The position numbers were made by a program, and so were the translations under genes. A stretch of 64,000 nt of DNA from Siphonodentalium dalli (taxonomy: Eukaryota; Mollusca; Scaphopoda; Gadilida; Siphonodentaliidae). The notes under the pieces are model-generated. The model worked only from the letters and a program-made list of their open reading frames with translations, did not search any database and had not been told where the DNA came from. The stretch lies in the NCBI GenBank assembly GCA_032622095.1, contig CP136061.1, forward strand, positions 191,154,369 through 191,218,368, read 5' to 3'. Each line of letters starts with the position of its first letter. The stretch's first letter is position 1. This document shows, one piece after another, positions 9,601 through 21,195 of this stretch.

Positions 9601-10473
9601 TAAACGAACAGACCAGAATCAGTAAACGAACAGACCGTAATCGTAATCAATCGTTATTTCGTCGTAATCAATATTCAGATTCTGATACCGATTACGGACT
9701 CAAACGTTCGTAATGTAAACAAACCGAGATTTCGCCACATCGGAGTTTAAAAACACAATAAAACATAATAATCCGTCCCTTGTGTACAAGTTATTGGAGA
9801 ATATAAACGATCTATATCAAAGAATTTTAATTCGAAGACAAATTTGTTTTTATCGAGTGTAAACTGGGAGAATATTACTGAAATTAGCCAAATAATAATG
9901 TTATTGATAGTAACGCTGGGGGAGCACTTCGGTTGATGGCGAAGCAAATCATTGTCAATTTCATTGTCACTTCCATCGTGTTCATTTCATAATTCCATCC
10001 ATAAAATACCGCCCGAACGCATGTCGATTTCAAATTCGGCGGATACGTCACCATTGACCGAATTCACGTGAACCTGCATGGATATGTATTCTGCTTTGTT
10101 CGTTATTATAGTGTTCCTTCTTATTCAAGAAATAGTAGGATTATATTATATCGATGGATTATCAGATACACGTATGTACTATCTAGTCTTATAGCAATTT
10201 CATATTTAAAATGTTTTGTTTCGTTAAATGCGGTCGTTTTGCACAATAGTCTCTGTATAGTGCAGAAACACGGGCATTTTTAGCCAAAGTGCTGTACATT
10301 AGTTTGAAAATAAAGCTTTGCTCATGAAGCTAATGTGGTGGTCTTGTGATCGCACGTGAACTGTATATCCCAGTCGCACAAACACAAATATAACGCTTAT
10401 TCTAGGATCTCAGGACTATATAGTGGAAATGTCAGTCAATTTATTGATTAAGTACCCACGCATACAAGTTCTA

Positions 10474-11179
10474 GGGACGTGGCTAGAGGTTTCCTCATAT
10501 TTCCGGCCAACTGCACCCTCCCCCCTTGAACCAAACATCAATCTCACAGGTTCGCATAATTCCATTTGCACCCCCTTGGAAATATCCAACCTGACACACA
10601 CACTAAGATTGGAAAATTACCAACTTTTACTGGTTGAAAAAAATCAAACAATGAGAACAATTCCAACTTATATATGGTGTCAAATTAATGTCCAACTAAT
10701 GTTGTGTCATGCATGAAATTTCCAACTGCTGGAAATGTACCAGTTTAAACATATTTATTTCAAATATTTGTCAAATTTAGATAACACATGATATATAACG
10801 CATACATTTGTTTATACAGACAATGGGATTGGAGGACAAGTGCTGACTCACTTAAGGGTACCCCCTCTGCCATATGTTATTACACGGAAAAAATAAATTA
10901 CTAATGGCAAAGCAACATGACTACCAAAAACAAGTTGAACATATATACAGAGCACCGATCACCGCCTCCCCAGAGTTAGTCATAAGTTTGTATATGTATT
11001 TATTTAAAATCGGGTTTGCTTGTTGCGTTTGCTGGCTTGTACTTATCATTATTTGGAACAGTTAGTCAAAAGAATCCTGATTTTCCTCACGTATGAATGA
11101 CTGCACAGCTAAGAAAATTGTACCAATGTTGGGGGGGGGGGGGTCGAGACACCCCAACCAACCCCTGTCGCCACGTCCC
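10474..11179 (+). repeat. Dispersed TTGGAAATTTCCAA family, copy 1
   Basis: Starts GGGACGTGGCTAGAGG and ends GTCGCCACGTCCC, so the ends are short inverted repeats of about 10 bp. The interior has CCAACTGCACCC, CAGGTTCGCATAATTCCATT and GAAATTTCCAACTG. There is a poly-G tract near the 3' end. No ORF. Confidence 0.6.
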
Positions 11180-11399
11180 TGTACAACTGACAAGTTTCGT
11201 GTGTTCTCCACAACATTTTCGGAATTTGATTCAGGAGACCTAGAGCTGTTAGAAATGCTTGCACTCATCAATAAACACACCTTAACTTGACAAAAGATGC
11301 GCTTAAGTCGGATTGGCAGCTAATTAGGTGCCATGTATATACACATAGAAGAAAAGCATGACTTTCACAACAAACATGAACTTTATAAATATAAGATCA

Positions 11400-12484
11400 G
11401 GGACGTGGCTATAGGGTCTCCGTTGGGGGGGGTGTCCACCTTGGGAAATTCCAACTGCAGCCACTTTTGAATCAGACCAAACACAAGTTTTGCATAATTC
11501 CATTTGCACCCCCTTGCACCTCAGTGCTCATGCATAATATCCTAAATATTCATAAACCATGGTTCTATATTCCCGGTAGGAGAAAATTCAGATATTTTAA
11601 CCTGAAAATTGCATAAATCCTAACATCTAGTGGTCTAACTCCAGACAAATACACACGGCTACGGACAAGAGACCATGGTTGTTCGGCCTGGTGTGAGAAA
11701 AGTTTGAAAACTATACAAGAAAATCGCAAATCCTAGCATCTAAACTGGCCTCAACTGAAGCTTTCCTAGTGTTGGAAATTTCAATCCCTCATACTCCTCC
11801 TCAGGTTGGAAAATTCTCCAACTGATGACCATTTCAGTCCACAAGTTTAAACAAATGTAGTAAAATATTGTTTTATTAAACTAATTAGCATTTTTGTATT
11901 GGCCATGCGGGAGGGACAATGACACAACGGGCCGACCATGGTTCGGCCCGGTGTGAGAAAATTTTTGAATCTGAACAAGAAAGTCGCAAAATCCTAGCAT
12001 CTAGACTAGCCTCAAGTCTTCCTAGAGTTGGAAATTTCAAACCTGACACCCCCACTTAGGTTGGAAAATTTCCAACTGATGACAATTCCAATGACAATGT
12101 TGAACAAATGTATGACAATATTGTTTTCTTAAATTAACTAGCAGTTTTTGACTGGCCACGGGGGAGGAACCAGGACACAAGCTTTCCAAGTCTTGGAAAT
12201 TTACAACCTCTCACCCCTCTTATGGTTGGAAAATTTCCAACGGATGACCATTTCAGTCCAAAATTTTGACAAAAAATATGAAAATATGCAAATATTGGTC
12301 CAAAAACAATTAATTCCCCCAATAAATTGTTTGAAAATCAAACTACAAGAACATTATCAACCTATTGTTGGTGTGAAATTTCCAACTAATGTTTTGGCAG
12401 GTATGAAATTTCCAACTGTTGAAAATTTTGACCAAAGTTGGGGGGGGGTGAGACACCACCCCCCCCCCCCATGTCGTCACGTCT
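11400..12484 (+). repeat. Dispersed TTGGAAATTTCCAA family, copy 2 (near full length)
   Basis: About 1.1 kb from GGGACGTGGCTATAGGG to GTCGTCACGTC. It carries many TTGGAAATTTCCAA-type motifs, the near-palindrome CGGGCCGACCATGGTTCGG with a following CCCG (about 11929-11950) and a terminal GGGGGGG/CCCCCCC pair. Closely matched by 44258-45415. No coding capacity. Confidence 0.7.
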
Positions 12485-12600
12485 ATGTATAAGATACAAA
12501 TGATCGTACTGGTGTCAAATACATGAGCCATGTTTGACGCTGGGAGAATATTAAACATAGTATCGGAGACCACGTGGATTTCTAAATCTGACCTAGAATC

Positions 12601-12680
12601 AGGAATTAGCCCCGCCCCCGTAATCGGATTCTGATTCTGAATCTGGATTCTCACGAAATAACGACTCTGGGTAATTATAG
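12601..12680. repeat. Right member of inverted pair with 9515-9600
   Basis: Contains TAATCGGATTCTGATTCTGA and CGAAATAACGACTCTGGGT, the reverse complement of the 9515-9600 block. 12690-13180 is AT-rich with no gene. Confidence 0.4.
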
Positions 12681-13179
12681 CCCCCAAGCAACGTTGACTA
12701 AATTGGAGAGTAAACTCGTTCTACTCCAGAAGTTGAGTAAACTTCCTTTGAAAATGAACTTTGACTAAAAAATATAACTAACGTTGAGCAATCATCAGTT
12801 TTCTTTGTCAGGAAAATGAGAATCTGGTGAGTTGGTTGGGAATATTTGTTGTGAGTATTGTCCAAACTGAACCGGATGACATATCCAGAATCAGCGACCG
12901 AATGGCAATATCTGGGAATTAAAGATGGTCTGGCTATGTCTTCCTAAACACGTTTTATATAGTTTCCGGTGTATAAAATAATAAATATCAGTCGATACAC
13001 CTTCTCGGAAACGCTTCAATCAATTAATACTGATTTTATATCGATACTCAAGTGGGACATTTTTTCGTTACTATTTTTATTAATTTTATATTCCGCTAAC
13101 GGTGTGAAAAAATTAGGGTAGGTAGGTAGGGATTTTTTTTTTTTTTAACCAGCTGCAGAAATTTTTAGGGTCGGTCGAT

Positions 13180-13400
13180 GTGCGGAAACAAAGAATCTTT
13201 TTTCTTTGGCCTGACCACATTTTAACAAATTTTAATGAGAGTCACACAGGGAACATCCACACCAAATATGAACCCATTCGGTCTTAGGGTTCTGGAAAAA
13301 GAAGATGTTTAAAGAATTGTTGATGGACGGATGGACGATGGATGAGGAGTGATGACTATACCCGGTAGCTCCACCAGAGACTTTGCCTCAGGTGAGCTTA
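13180..13400 (+). repeat. Dispersed repeat with GGACGGATGGACGATGG tail
   Basis: ACCAAATATGAACCCATTCG, GGTCTTAGGGTTC and a GATGGACGGATGGACGATGG stretch leading into CAGGTGAGCT are shared with 20870-21195. A similar tail ends the array at 38400. Confidence 0.6.
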
Positions 13401-13682
13401 AAACTATAATCATGGGAACCTATATATCAGCACCAAACTTGAACTCAACAAACTTGAACTCAAATTGTTTGTCTTATGGAGGGGGTTAAAGTTTTTGGAG
13501 TGAGTAGCTGATTCTTAAACTTATAAAGCTGTCTCTATTAGAAACAGTCTCAATCAACAAACGATGGTACACACAAACTACAGAACCATTCATAAGGTAG
13601 AAATTAACTCACCGAAAGGAAGTGTTAAAACTGTATAAATCACCTATTTGAACTACCCACCATTTGAATAAATCCCTATACC

Positions 13683-16467
13683 AGTGAATGAATATTTTAT
13701 TTGTGCAATAAATCATGTCAATATACAAATAATCACAAATAACATAAATTATTATTGCACAGGGGGCGACATGGCCAATATAGGCCGTCTTCCTGTTGTC
13801 CCCTGAGTTCATAGATGAATATATTGTATTGTATATAGCGGTTATCCTTATTGGTTCACGCACCTCGGTTGGTGCCACCTATTAATTCGCTTGTCTAGTG
13901 CAATCGTGTTATCATCGAAGCAAGAATTAAGCCGGAGAAAGGTGGAAAACACACATGTATGAGGGTGTGTCCGAGTATGTATATAGTAATGTATTTGTGA
14001 GTTTGGTTTACTGGTCGCTCTATAAGCGTTGATCAAATTATGTTTTGTATATCTCATACCCTTTTACTTCGACGGGTTTTTAGTGATTTTTTTATATGAG
14101 ATAATAGTCTGACATTCTTCAAATAATGATAAGTAAATAGGTAGGTAAAAGGGTAAATCTTCGACCAGGTTAGGTGAGACTTGTGAGAGTTACTATGTTA
14201 ACGTGTTGTTACAATCAAAACAATACGCGTCTCCACAGTTAATAACTTCAGCATATTTTGACAACATATTTTTTATTAAACATCTTTTAAATATGAATTT
14301 GTTCTTTGAATTTCTAATTTGTGCATTGATTGAATTCCATATATCTGGGAATGAGTGTTTTGGGAGGTATGCCGTAAATTTTATTCTCGGTTTTATTACT
14401 CTAATGTTTTTGGCTTGTCTCGTAGTTATTCCACGAGAGTATTCAAAGCAAGTGGAAAATGATCTGGGTAGTACAAGTTTTGTCCAGTCATACATAAATT
14501 GGGCACAGTGCATACGATAAAGGTCGCTAAACTTCAATATTTTTTCTTTTTTAAATAACGGTTCTGTATGACTTCTATAATTTTTGTTGCATAATATGCG
14601 AATTGATCTTTTTTGGAGAGTTGTCATTGAATTTGCAGCAACCGAATGCCCCCATACCGGAAGTCCGTATGTTAGGTAGCTGTGAATTAATGCGTAGTAG
14701 AGAGTTTTTTTGCAGTTTTGGGAAGAATACGTTTGACCTTGTTTAGAGCAAACAATGCATGTTTTATTCGTTTGTTAAGCATTGAGATATGAGTTTTAAA
14801 AGTAAGGTTTTCATCTATGTAAATGCCCAGGAATTTTAAAGAAGTTTCTTGACACCTATTACCAACTCTAATGAGTTGCTTATTGTTTAATTTTACCTTC
14901 AATCGCGACCATTTATTGTCATTCATTGGTGGGTGAAGTAGCATATATTTGCTTTTTGATGTGTTGATCGAAAGTCTGTTACAGCAGCACCAAGTTGATA
15001 ATTTTTCTAACTCGATGTTCACTGCTTTTTGTATGGTATTACCATCATTGCCAGAAATATATAGAGTTGTGTCATCCGCGAATGACAACATGTTGAGTGA
15101 CGTACAGTTGGGCATGTCATTCACATATAGTAAAAAGAGCATGGGTCCAAGTATAGATCCCTGAGGTACACCACATAAAATGTTTTGTATATTTGATTTT
15201 GCACCCATTATTTCTACGTATTGTTGCCGTTCATTTAAATAGCTTTTGAACCAGTTGTTAGAAACCCCCCTAATACCGTAGTATTCAAGTTTTCTAAGTA
15301 ATAGATCATGATTGATGGTGTCGAATGCTTTTGATAAGTCTATAAAAATCGCAAGTGTTGAATCTTTCGTTGGCTTATCATTATTTTCCACAACAGAGTG
15401 TAAGAGGTGTAGCAAAGGGTGAATAGTTGAGTGATCTTTGCGGAAACCATACTGGTGATTATGCAGTATGTTGAATCGCGACATGAATGAGGTTAGTCTT
15501 TTTTGCATTAGTTTTTCGATGAGTTTAGAAAACACTGGTAGTATACTTATCGGCCTGTAGTTTTCAATCAAGTCGTGCGATCCTCCTTTATGTACGGGTA
15601 TAACTTTTGCAACCTTCATGTTTGTGGGAAACTTTCCTTCTTCAAATGACATATTAAATATATACGTTAGCGCGCTTGCAGTTTCGGATATTGTTTTTTT
15701 CATTAGTTTGGTTGATATATCATTTACATCGGTGCTTCCTTTTCCAAGTAATAATGAACAAGTTGATACTATTTCGTCCATGTCGGTTGGGCGAATGAAG
15801 AAATTATCAGCGTGAGTTTCTTTTAGGTACTGTGAGAAGTCATGGCCAGGTTTAACTGGAACTTCGGTGCTTGTTTTATATCCGATTAGGGAGAAATAGT
15901 CATTGAATGATTTGGCCACATCCGTCTGATTTGATATATCGCAGTTTCCGTGACGTAATTTCGATGGAATTTTGGGTCTATTGTTGGTCAAATTCAATGC
16001 ATCTTTCAATATCGCCCACGTTTGTCTATTGTTGAATTTATTTGCTTGTAACACATCAGTGTAGTAATAATTTTTGCTTTTTCTTTTCATCGTATTGAAT
16101 AATTGGCAGTATTCCTTGTAATTTTTAGAATTAAAATCCGTTGGGTTTTTCAATTTTTTTACGTATAGTTTATTTTTATGTAGAGAGGAATTTAGGAGAC
16201 CTGCCGTCATCCATGGTTGTTTCTTGACGTATTTCTTTGATGGTTTGGAGACGACTAATGGGAACGCTTTGTTATATGCATCGAGATATACCTTCATGAA
16301 GTTATCATATGCTAGATTGGCCGATGAACTGTTATATACACTGTCAAATGAGTCGGTCTGTAGAATACTTTTAAAGGTTGAGATATTGTTTTCGCTGAAT
16401 ATTCTGATCGGTTTCTGCTGAGTTATAGTTTCGGTATCATCGCGATTTGTGAACATTTCCGGTTGGA
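13683..16467 (-). mobile_element. LINE 1: 5'-truncated non-LTR retrotransposon with 3' UTR
   Basis: Reverse-transcriptase coding remnant at 16456-14193, then about 500 bp of 3' UTR ending with AATAAA (plus-strand TTTATT at 13696-13701) and an ATTCATTC tail. The endonuclease domain is absent and the RT frame abuts the 353-bp array at 16468, so the copy is 5'-truncated. It lies inside the ninjurin A intron in the same orientation as the gene. Confidence 0.85.
14193..16456 (-). pseudogene. LINE 1 reverse transcriptase, one frameshift
   Basis: The first frame (16456-14687, 589 codons) holds the linker and a full RT domain. Visible motifs: NYRPISILPVFSKLIEK, QYGFRKDHST, FIDLSKAFDTINHDLL, GVPQGSILGPMLFLLYVND and the catalytic FADD. 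The second frame (14627-14193) is the C-terminal helical region (TTLQKRSIRILCNKN). They belong to one ORF. The frame changes in a T7 run at 14705-14711 (poly-Lys codons), where one missing base accounts for the shift. Conserved motifs fit the broad CR1/jockey-like group; clade not settled. The enzyme would copy LINE RNA by target-primed reverse transcription, but without an endonuclease this copy is dead. Confidence 0.88.
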
Positions 16468-18231
16468 GGGTGTTAATTTCGGCGTTTTTGCGTACATTTA
16501 TAGCGAATTCGGCAGCAGCGTATGGGTTAATTTATTCACTTCCGCTGCAGCTAGCGACTTGTCCGATCGCCCATGGATGCATATGGGTATTCACTTCATG
16601 ATATAATGTCCATTTCCGTGGTCAGGCAGTCGGGGGAGGTGCGGTCGGCGCCTTTTTGGATTTCGCGTACCTGGCGGAAACGGCCGCCAGTCAGGGGTTA
16701 ACAGTGCCGTGTTCGCTCGAGCTATTGACTTAGAGATTGGAACTTTGGTACATTCGGGTCCATTCTACACGACAGTGCAAACCCCATCTCGCTCGGACCC
16801 CTAGGGGCGGTCCGGTCGGCGGGTGTTAATTTCGGCGTTTTTGCGTACATTTATAGCGAATTCGGCAGCAGCGTATGGGTTAATTTATTCACTTCCGCTG
16901 CAGCTAGCGACTTGTCCGATCGCCCATGGAAGCATATGGGTATTCACTTCATGATATAATGTCCATTTCCGTGGTCAGGCAGTCAGGGGAGGTGCGGTCG
17001 GCGCCTTTTTGGATTTCCCGTACTTGGCGGAAACGGCCACCAGTCAGGGGTTAACAGTGCCGTGTTCGCTCGAGCTATTGACTTAGGGATTGGAACTTTG
17101 TAACATTCGGGTCCATTCTACACGACAGTGCAAACCCCATCTCACTCGGACCCCTAGCGGCGGTCCGGTCGGCGGGTGTTAATTTCGGCGTTTTTGCGTA
17201 CATTTATAGCGAATTCGGCAGCAGCGTATGGGTTAATTTATTCACTTCCGCTGCAGCTAGCGAATTGTCCGATCGCCCATGGATGCATATGGGTATTCAC
17301 TTCATGATATAATGTCCATTTCCGTGGTCAGGCAGTCAGGGGAGGTGCAGTCGGCGCCTTTTTGGATTTCCCGTACCTGGCGGAAACGGCCGCCAGTCAG
17401 GGGTTAACAGTGTCGCGTCCGCTCGAACTATCGACTTGGGGATTGGAACTTTGGTACATTCGGGTTCATTCTACACGATAGTGCAAACCCTATCTTGCTC
17501 GGACCCCTAGGGGCGGTCCGGTCGGCGGGTGTTAATTTCGGCGTTTTTGCGTACATTTATAGCGAATTCGGCAGCAGCGTATAGGTTAATTTATTCACTT
17601 CCGCTGCAGCTAGCGACTTGTCCGATCGCCCATGGATGCATATGGGTATTCACTTCATGATATAATGTCCATTTCCGTGGTCAGGCAGTCAGGGGGGTGC
17701 GGTCGGCGCCTTTTTGGATTTCCCGTACTTGGCGGAAACGGCCGCCAGTCAGGGGTTAACAGTGCCATGTCCGCTCGAGCTATCGACTTGGGGATTGGAA
17801 CTTTGGTACATTCGGGTTCATTCTACACGATAGTACAAACCCTATCTCGCTCGGACCCCTAGGGGCGGTCCGGTCGGCGGGTGTTAATTTCGGCGTTTTT
17901 GCGTACATGTATAGCGAATTCGGCAGCAGCGCATGGGTTAATATATACACTTCCGCTGCAGATAGCGAATTGTCCGATCGCCCATGGATGCATATGGGTA
18001 TTCACTTCATGATATAATGTCCATTTCCGTGGTCAGGCAGTCAGGGGAGGTGCGATCGGCGCCTTTTTGGATTTCCCGTACCTGGCGGAAACGGCCGTCA
18101 GTCAGGGGTTAACAGTGTCGTGTCCGCTCGAGCTATCGACTTGGGGATTGGAACTTTGGTACATTCGGGTCCATTCTACACGATAGTGCAAACCCCATCT
18201 CGCTCGGACCCATGGTGGCGGTCCGGTCGGG
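16468..18231 (+). repeat. 353-bp tandem repeat, five copies
   Basis: Units start with GGGTGTTAATTTCGGCG at 16468, 16821, 17174, 17527 and 17879 (period 353, 353, 353, 352). Similarity is very high, so the array is recent or homogenised. Each unit holds GAATTCGGCAGCAGCG, CTTCCGCTGCAGCTAGCG, GATATAATGTCC, GCGGAAACGGCC and GGACCCCTAGGGGCGGTCC. It is more GC-rich than its flanks. It sits exactly between the truncated LINE 1 and the Crypton-like gene. Open frames across it (17632-17862, 18120-18317) repeat with the unit and do not look coding. Confidence 0.93.
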
Positions 18232-18280
18232 TGCGGTCGGGTCCGGTCGGGTGCGGTCGGGTGCGGTCGGGTTTTAGTAG
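18210..18280 (+). repeat. GTGCGGTCGG 10-bp minisatellite ending the array
   Basis: The last 353-bp unit dissolves into five or so copies of (G)TGCGGTCGGG / TCCGGTCGGG. After it the sequence turns AT-rich up to the recombinase start codon at 18427. Confidence 0.75.
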
Positions 18281-18426
18281 GACCCGTTTTTCCCCCTGGA
18301 TTGTTCTTCTGTTCTAATTAATACTATACGTAATAGTAAATTTAAATTGAAGGTACTTTAGGTATTCATGCAAACAATCTCCGTCTGCATCATAATAAAT
18401 AGAAAATTTTCACAATTTACGAAGAT

Positions 18427-19971
18427 ATGGACTCTACATTTGATAATTTGCAATTAGATCAAGAACTTGAAGAAGTAACTTGGGATAAAGTTTTAGCAAA
18501 TTTAGAAGAATGGAATAGTGAATTTGAAGATACTACTGGTACTGGTAGTAGTAGTACTGCCTATTTGCATGTAGATATCCATCCTCCATTGACATTTTGC
18601 AGTGACATTCCAACTCCAAGCACTTATGCTACTGCCATTGCTACAGTCAGCACCACAGAAACTAGTTCAGAACCCTCTGTTAGTAGGAACTGTGGTCGAT
18701 TTAAGCACCTCTCTGATGATGATGTTAACCAATTTAATTCTGAGCAGTGCAATAAAAACACCAAGAGGAAGACTGACTACGACACGAGACTTTTCTGTGA
18801 GTTTCTCCTCACCATGAATGAACAGCGTCAGCCAGAGTTCATACCACCTGACAAACTGTGCGGATATATTTCCAATTTTCTGCTGCCCGTGAGAAAGAAA
18901 GATGTGTCGGAATATGAGCCAACCTCGCTGCGAGCGTTTATCTCATCACTTGACAGGCATTTACGATTGAATTCGTATCCGATTTCAATAATCGATGACC
19001 ACCAGTTTGCTAAATGCAGAGAAACACTCAAAAGTAAGCAAAAACAGCTGAAGGCGATGGGCAAAGGTAACAAAGTTAATGCAGCTGACCCTATTTCTTC
19101 AGAAGATTTGGATAAGCTGTATGAAGCTCAAGTTCTCGGACCATTTACACCGAAATCACTAATGAACTCAATGTGGATGATATGTTCATTGCACTTTGGA
19201 ATGAGGACTGGCATTGAAACACACTCACTCAGATGGGGCGATGTTGAACTTCGCGAGGATGGCAATGGTGAGGAATATATCGTTTATTCTCAAGAGAGGC
19301 AAACTAAAACTAGAAAAGGTGAGAATCCACGTGACATTAGAAAAACAAAGCCAAGGGCCTACTCTATTGCTGATCCAACGAAGGACCCTGTCGCTCTTTA
19401 TAAGTTGTTTGCTGATAAGAGACCGGGGGAAACCAAAGATCCTGACAGTCCTTTTTTCTTGGCTCTGAATCACCAAGGGTGGAGTAAGGGGAAACCATGG
19501 TATAAAAGAAATGCGTTGGGCCTAAATTACATATATGCCATCATGAAGAACATGCTCGACGATGCAAATCTGACAACAGATAAACGTTTGACACCATACA
19601 GCGTTCGTAAACATCTTGTGCAGACGCTGAACGACAAAGGTGTTCCAGCTCATCAAATCATTCAGATTTCCGGACACCGTAACGTCAACAGTTTGCTGAA
19701 CTACTCGAAAATAAATCCCGTACAAAGTAAACAGATATCATCACTATTATCACATTCAGCTTCCACCGACAGCATGGGCAGGAATGAATCTGTACATGTA
19801 TATGACATTTCTGAAACGGAGCAAGTAGATAGGTCTACAGTGATAGATATTCCAGCCAATCCAGGCCAAAATTCTACGCCAGTGAGTGTGCCTGATGATA
19901 ATCGGAGCCCTACAGTCATTGATATTCCGCATACAATTTCTACGCCAGCACATGTCAGTGAATGTGCCTAA
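18427..19971 (+). CDS. Crypton-like tyrosine recombinase, C-terminus frameshifted
   Basis: A 514-codon ORF from the ATG at 18427. It has an acidic, low-complexity N-terminus (1-85), an N-terminal SAM-like DNA-binding region (about 95-215: KRKTDYDTRLFCEFL, EYEPTSLRAFISSLDRHLR) and a tyrosine-recombinase catalytic domain (about 220-435). Candidate catalytic residues: R260 (FGMRTGIE), K294 (RQTKTRKG), R394 (YSVRKH), H417 (ISGHRN) and nucleophile Y426 (LNYSKI). The usual HxxR histidine is Tyr391. Such domains occur in Crypton DNA transposons and in domesticated DUF3504-type genes. They cut and join DNA through a 3'-phosphotyrosine. The tail has two PTVIDIP repeats, then stops early. A further 70 or so codons with IFAGNTFHAPINV and a basic YKRIRRIYDSDSD end continue in another frame to 20179. 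No intron is seen. Confidence 0.88.
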   Translation: MDSTFDNLQLDQELEEVTWDKVLANLEEWNSEFEDTTGTGSSSTAYLHVDIHPPLTFCSDIPTPSTYATAIATVSTTETSSEPSVSRNCGRFKHLSDDDVNQFNSEQCNKNTKRKTDYDTRLFCEFLLTMNEQRQPEFIPPDKLCGYISNFLLPVRKKDVSEYEPTSLRAFISSLDRHLRLNSYPISIIDDHQFAKCRETLKSKQKQLKAMGKGNKVNAADPISSEDLDKLYEAQVLGPFTPKSLMNSMWMICSLHFGMRTGIETHSLRWGDVELREDGNGEEYIVYSQERQTKTRKGENPRDIRKTKPRAYSIADPTKDPVALYKLFADKRPGETKDPDSPFFLALNHQGWSKGKPWYKRNALGLNYIYAIMKNMLDDANLTTDKRLTPYSVRKHLVQTLNDKGVPAHQIIQISGHRNVNSLLNYSKINPVQSKQISSLLSHSASTDSMGRNESVHVYDISETEQVDRSTVIDIPANPGQNSTPVSVPDDNRSPTVIDIPHTISTPAHVSECA

Positions 19972-20179
19972 TCGGAGTTCTATCGACAGTGGTTCATCGG
20001 GTATGTTATCGTCAATTTTCGCTGGGAACACTTTTCATGCACCCATCAATGTGTACTTACAGAGTTCACAGAACCAGAAAGTCATGATGAATGAAATGAA
20101 TCTGAACACTAGTCCTGTTTCGGCCAAGCAGTATAACTATAAGCGAATTCGAAGGATTTATGACTCAGACAGTGATTGA
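19955..20179 (+). pseudogene. Detached C-terminus of the recombinase, frame +2
   Basis: This frame reads MSVNVPNRSSIDSG, then FAGNTFHAPINVYLQ, and ends YDSDSD. The preceding 19-codon repeat (CCAGTGAGTGTGCCTGATG and onward) reads in the main frame in its first copy. In its second copy an extra base near 19948-19955 moves VNVPNRSS into this frame. So one indel inside a duplicated segment splits the original ORF, leaving the first 514 codons intact. Confidence 0.7.
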
Positions 20180-20577
20180 ATTGATTTGTTTTAAAATGTT
20201 GTATTTTATCGATAACAATTAATTTAATACACAAAGCTACTCGCGAGCAAAGTTCTAAAATATTTGATAGAATCATGGAACTGGAAGAAGATAACGATTT
20301 GAAAACTTCCGACTTTCGTGAACTTTAATTTCAATAATTTTAGTTATTTGACTGTTTAATGTTACTAGTTTGAATTAGTTTAGCTGGCCTATCATTCGCC
20401 ATATGCGTATTGTATGATAACAGTCAACCAACCTATTTACTTGTTACACATTTCGTCAAAATCCAACACGATTTCTCCAACTCGAAAAAGTTTAATTCCT
20501 AAAACGGAAGTTATTTGTTAGCGATAAAAACACAATGGCCGATCGATAGCTTCAAGCTTGTGAGCCATGTGCTTTCT

Positions 20578-20583
20578 AATAAA
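20578..20583 (+). terminator. AATAAA downstream of the recombinase
   Basis: First clear AATAAA after the recombinase, about 400 nt past 20179 and directly before the hairpin at 20590. It may be the element's poly(A) signal. Confidence 0.35.
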
Positions 20584-20589
20584 AAGAAA

Positions 20590-20713
20590 ACCTACGGGTT
20601 TTGGTTGAATACCCGAATTATCTCATTCGTGGGTGCAAGGAAGTACAGAATTTCCACTCGCGGCTTGCACCCACTCATGAGATAATTCGGGTATTCAACC
20701 AAAACCCGTAGGT
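20590..20713. repeat. 50-bp-arm hairpin
   Basis: Left arm 20590-20639 (ACCTACGGGTTTTGGTTGAA ... GTGGGTGCAAG) and right arm 20664-20713 are nearly perfect reverse complements around a 24-bp loop. It could be a tiny foldback MITE or an end structure of the Crypton-like element. Confidence 0.9.
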
Positions 20714-20869
20714 ATTCTCTATATATTATTGAAATAAATTTAAACAAAAATAATTTATTTTAAATTATTATTTTTTTATTAAATTGAGCAAGGATTTTAA
20801 TCTAAATAATTTTTTATTTTTTTTAGTTATATCCCTGGCTCCGCCCATATTTGACCCAGTGACCTCATT

Positions 20870-21195
20870 TGAACAAATATGAACTCCAGTCACCCAAAGA
20901 CCATTCATACCAAATATGAACCCATTCGGCCTGATGGTATGTGAGAAGAAGTCGTTTTAAGAATTACTATGGAGGGAAAGAGTTATGGCCATGGCTTCAC
21001 AATTAATTGACCCAGTGACCTCATTTGAACAAATCTGAATGTGCGTCACCTAGGGAACATCCACACCAAATATGAACCCAGTCGGTCTTATGGATCCGGA
21101 GATGTCTAAAGAATTGTTGACGGATGGACGGACGGACGACGGACGAGGAGTGATGACTCTAGCTCCAGCGGAGACTTCGTCTCAGGTGAGCTAAA
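20870..21195 (+). repeat. Dispersed repeat with GGACGGACGACGG tail
   Basis: Two sub-copies of TGACCCAGTGACCTCATTTG (near 20850 and 21010), then ACCAAATATGAACCCA and a GACGGACGACGGACGAGGAG tail ending CAGGTGAGCT. Same family as 13180-13400. 21195-21590 has a C tract at 21397-21409 and no gene. Confidence 0.6.

Noticed and set aside
13609-14057. Minus-strand frames of 89 and 69 codons
   Set aside because: Lie in the LINE 1 3' UTR, downstream of the RT stop, and overlap the poly(A) signal.
17632-18317. Open frames MSARAIDLGIGTLVHSG-like in the 353-bp units
   Set aside because: Unit-periodic, lost to stops in other units, no domain; a by-product of the repeat.
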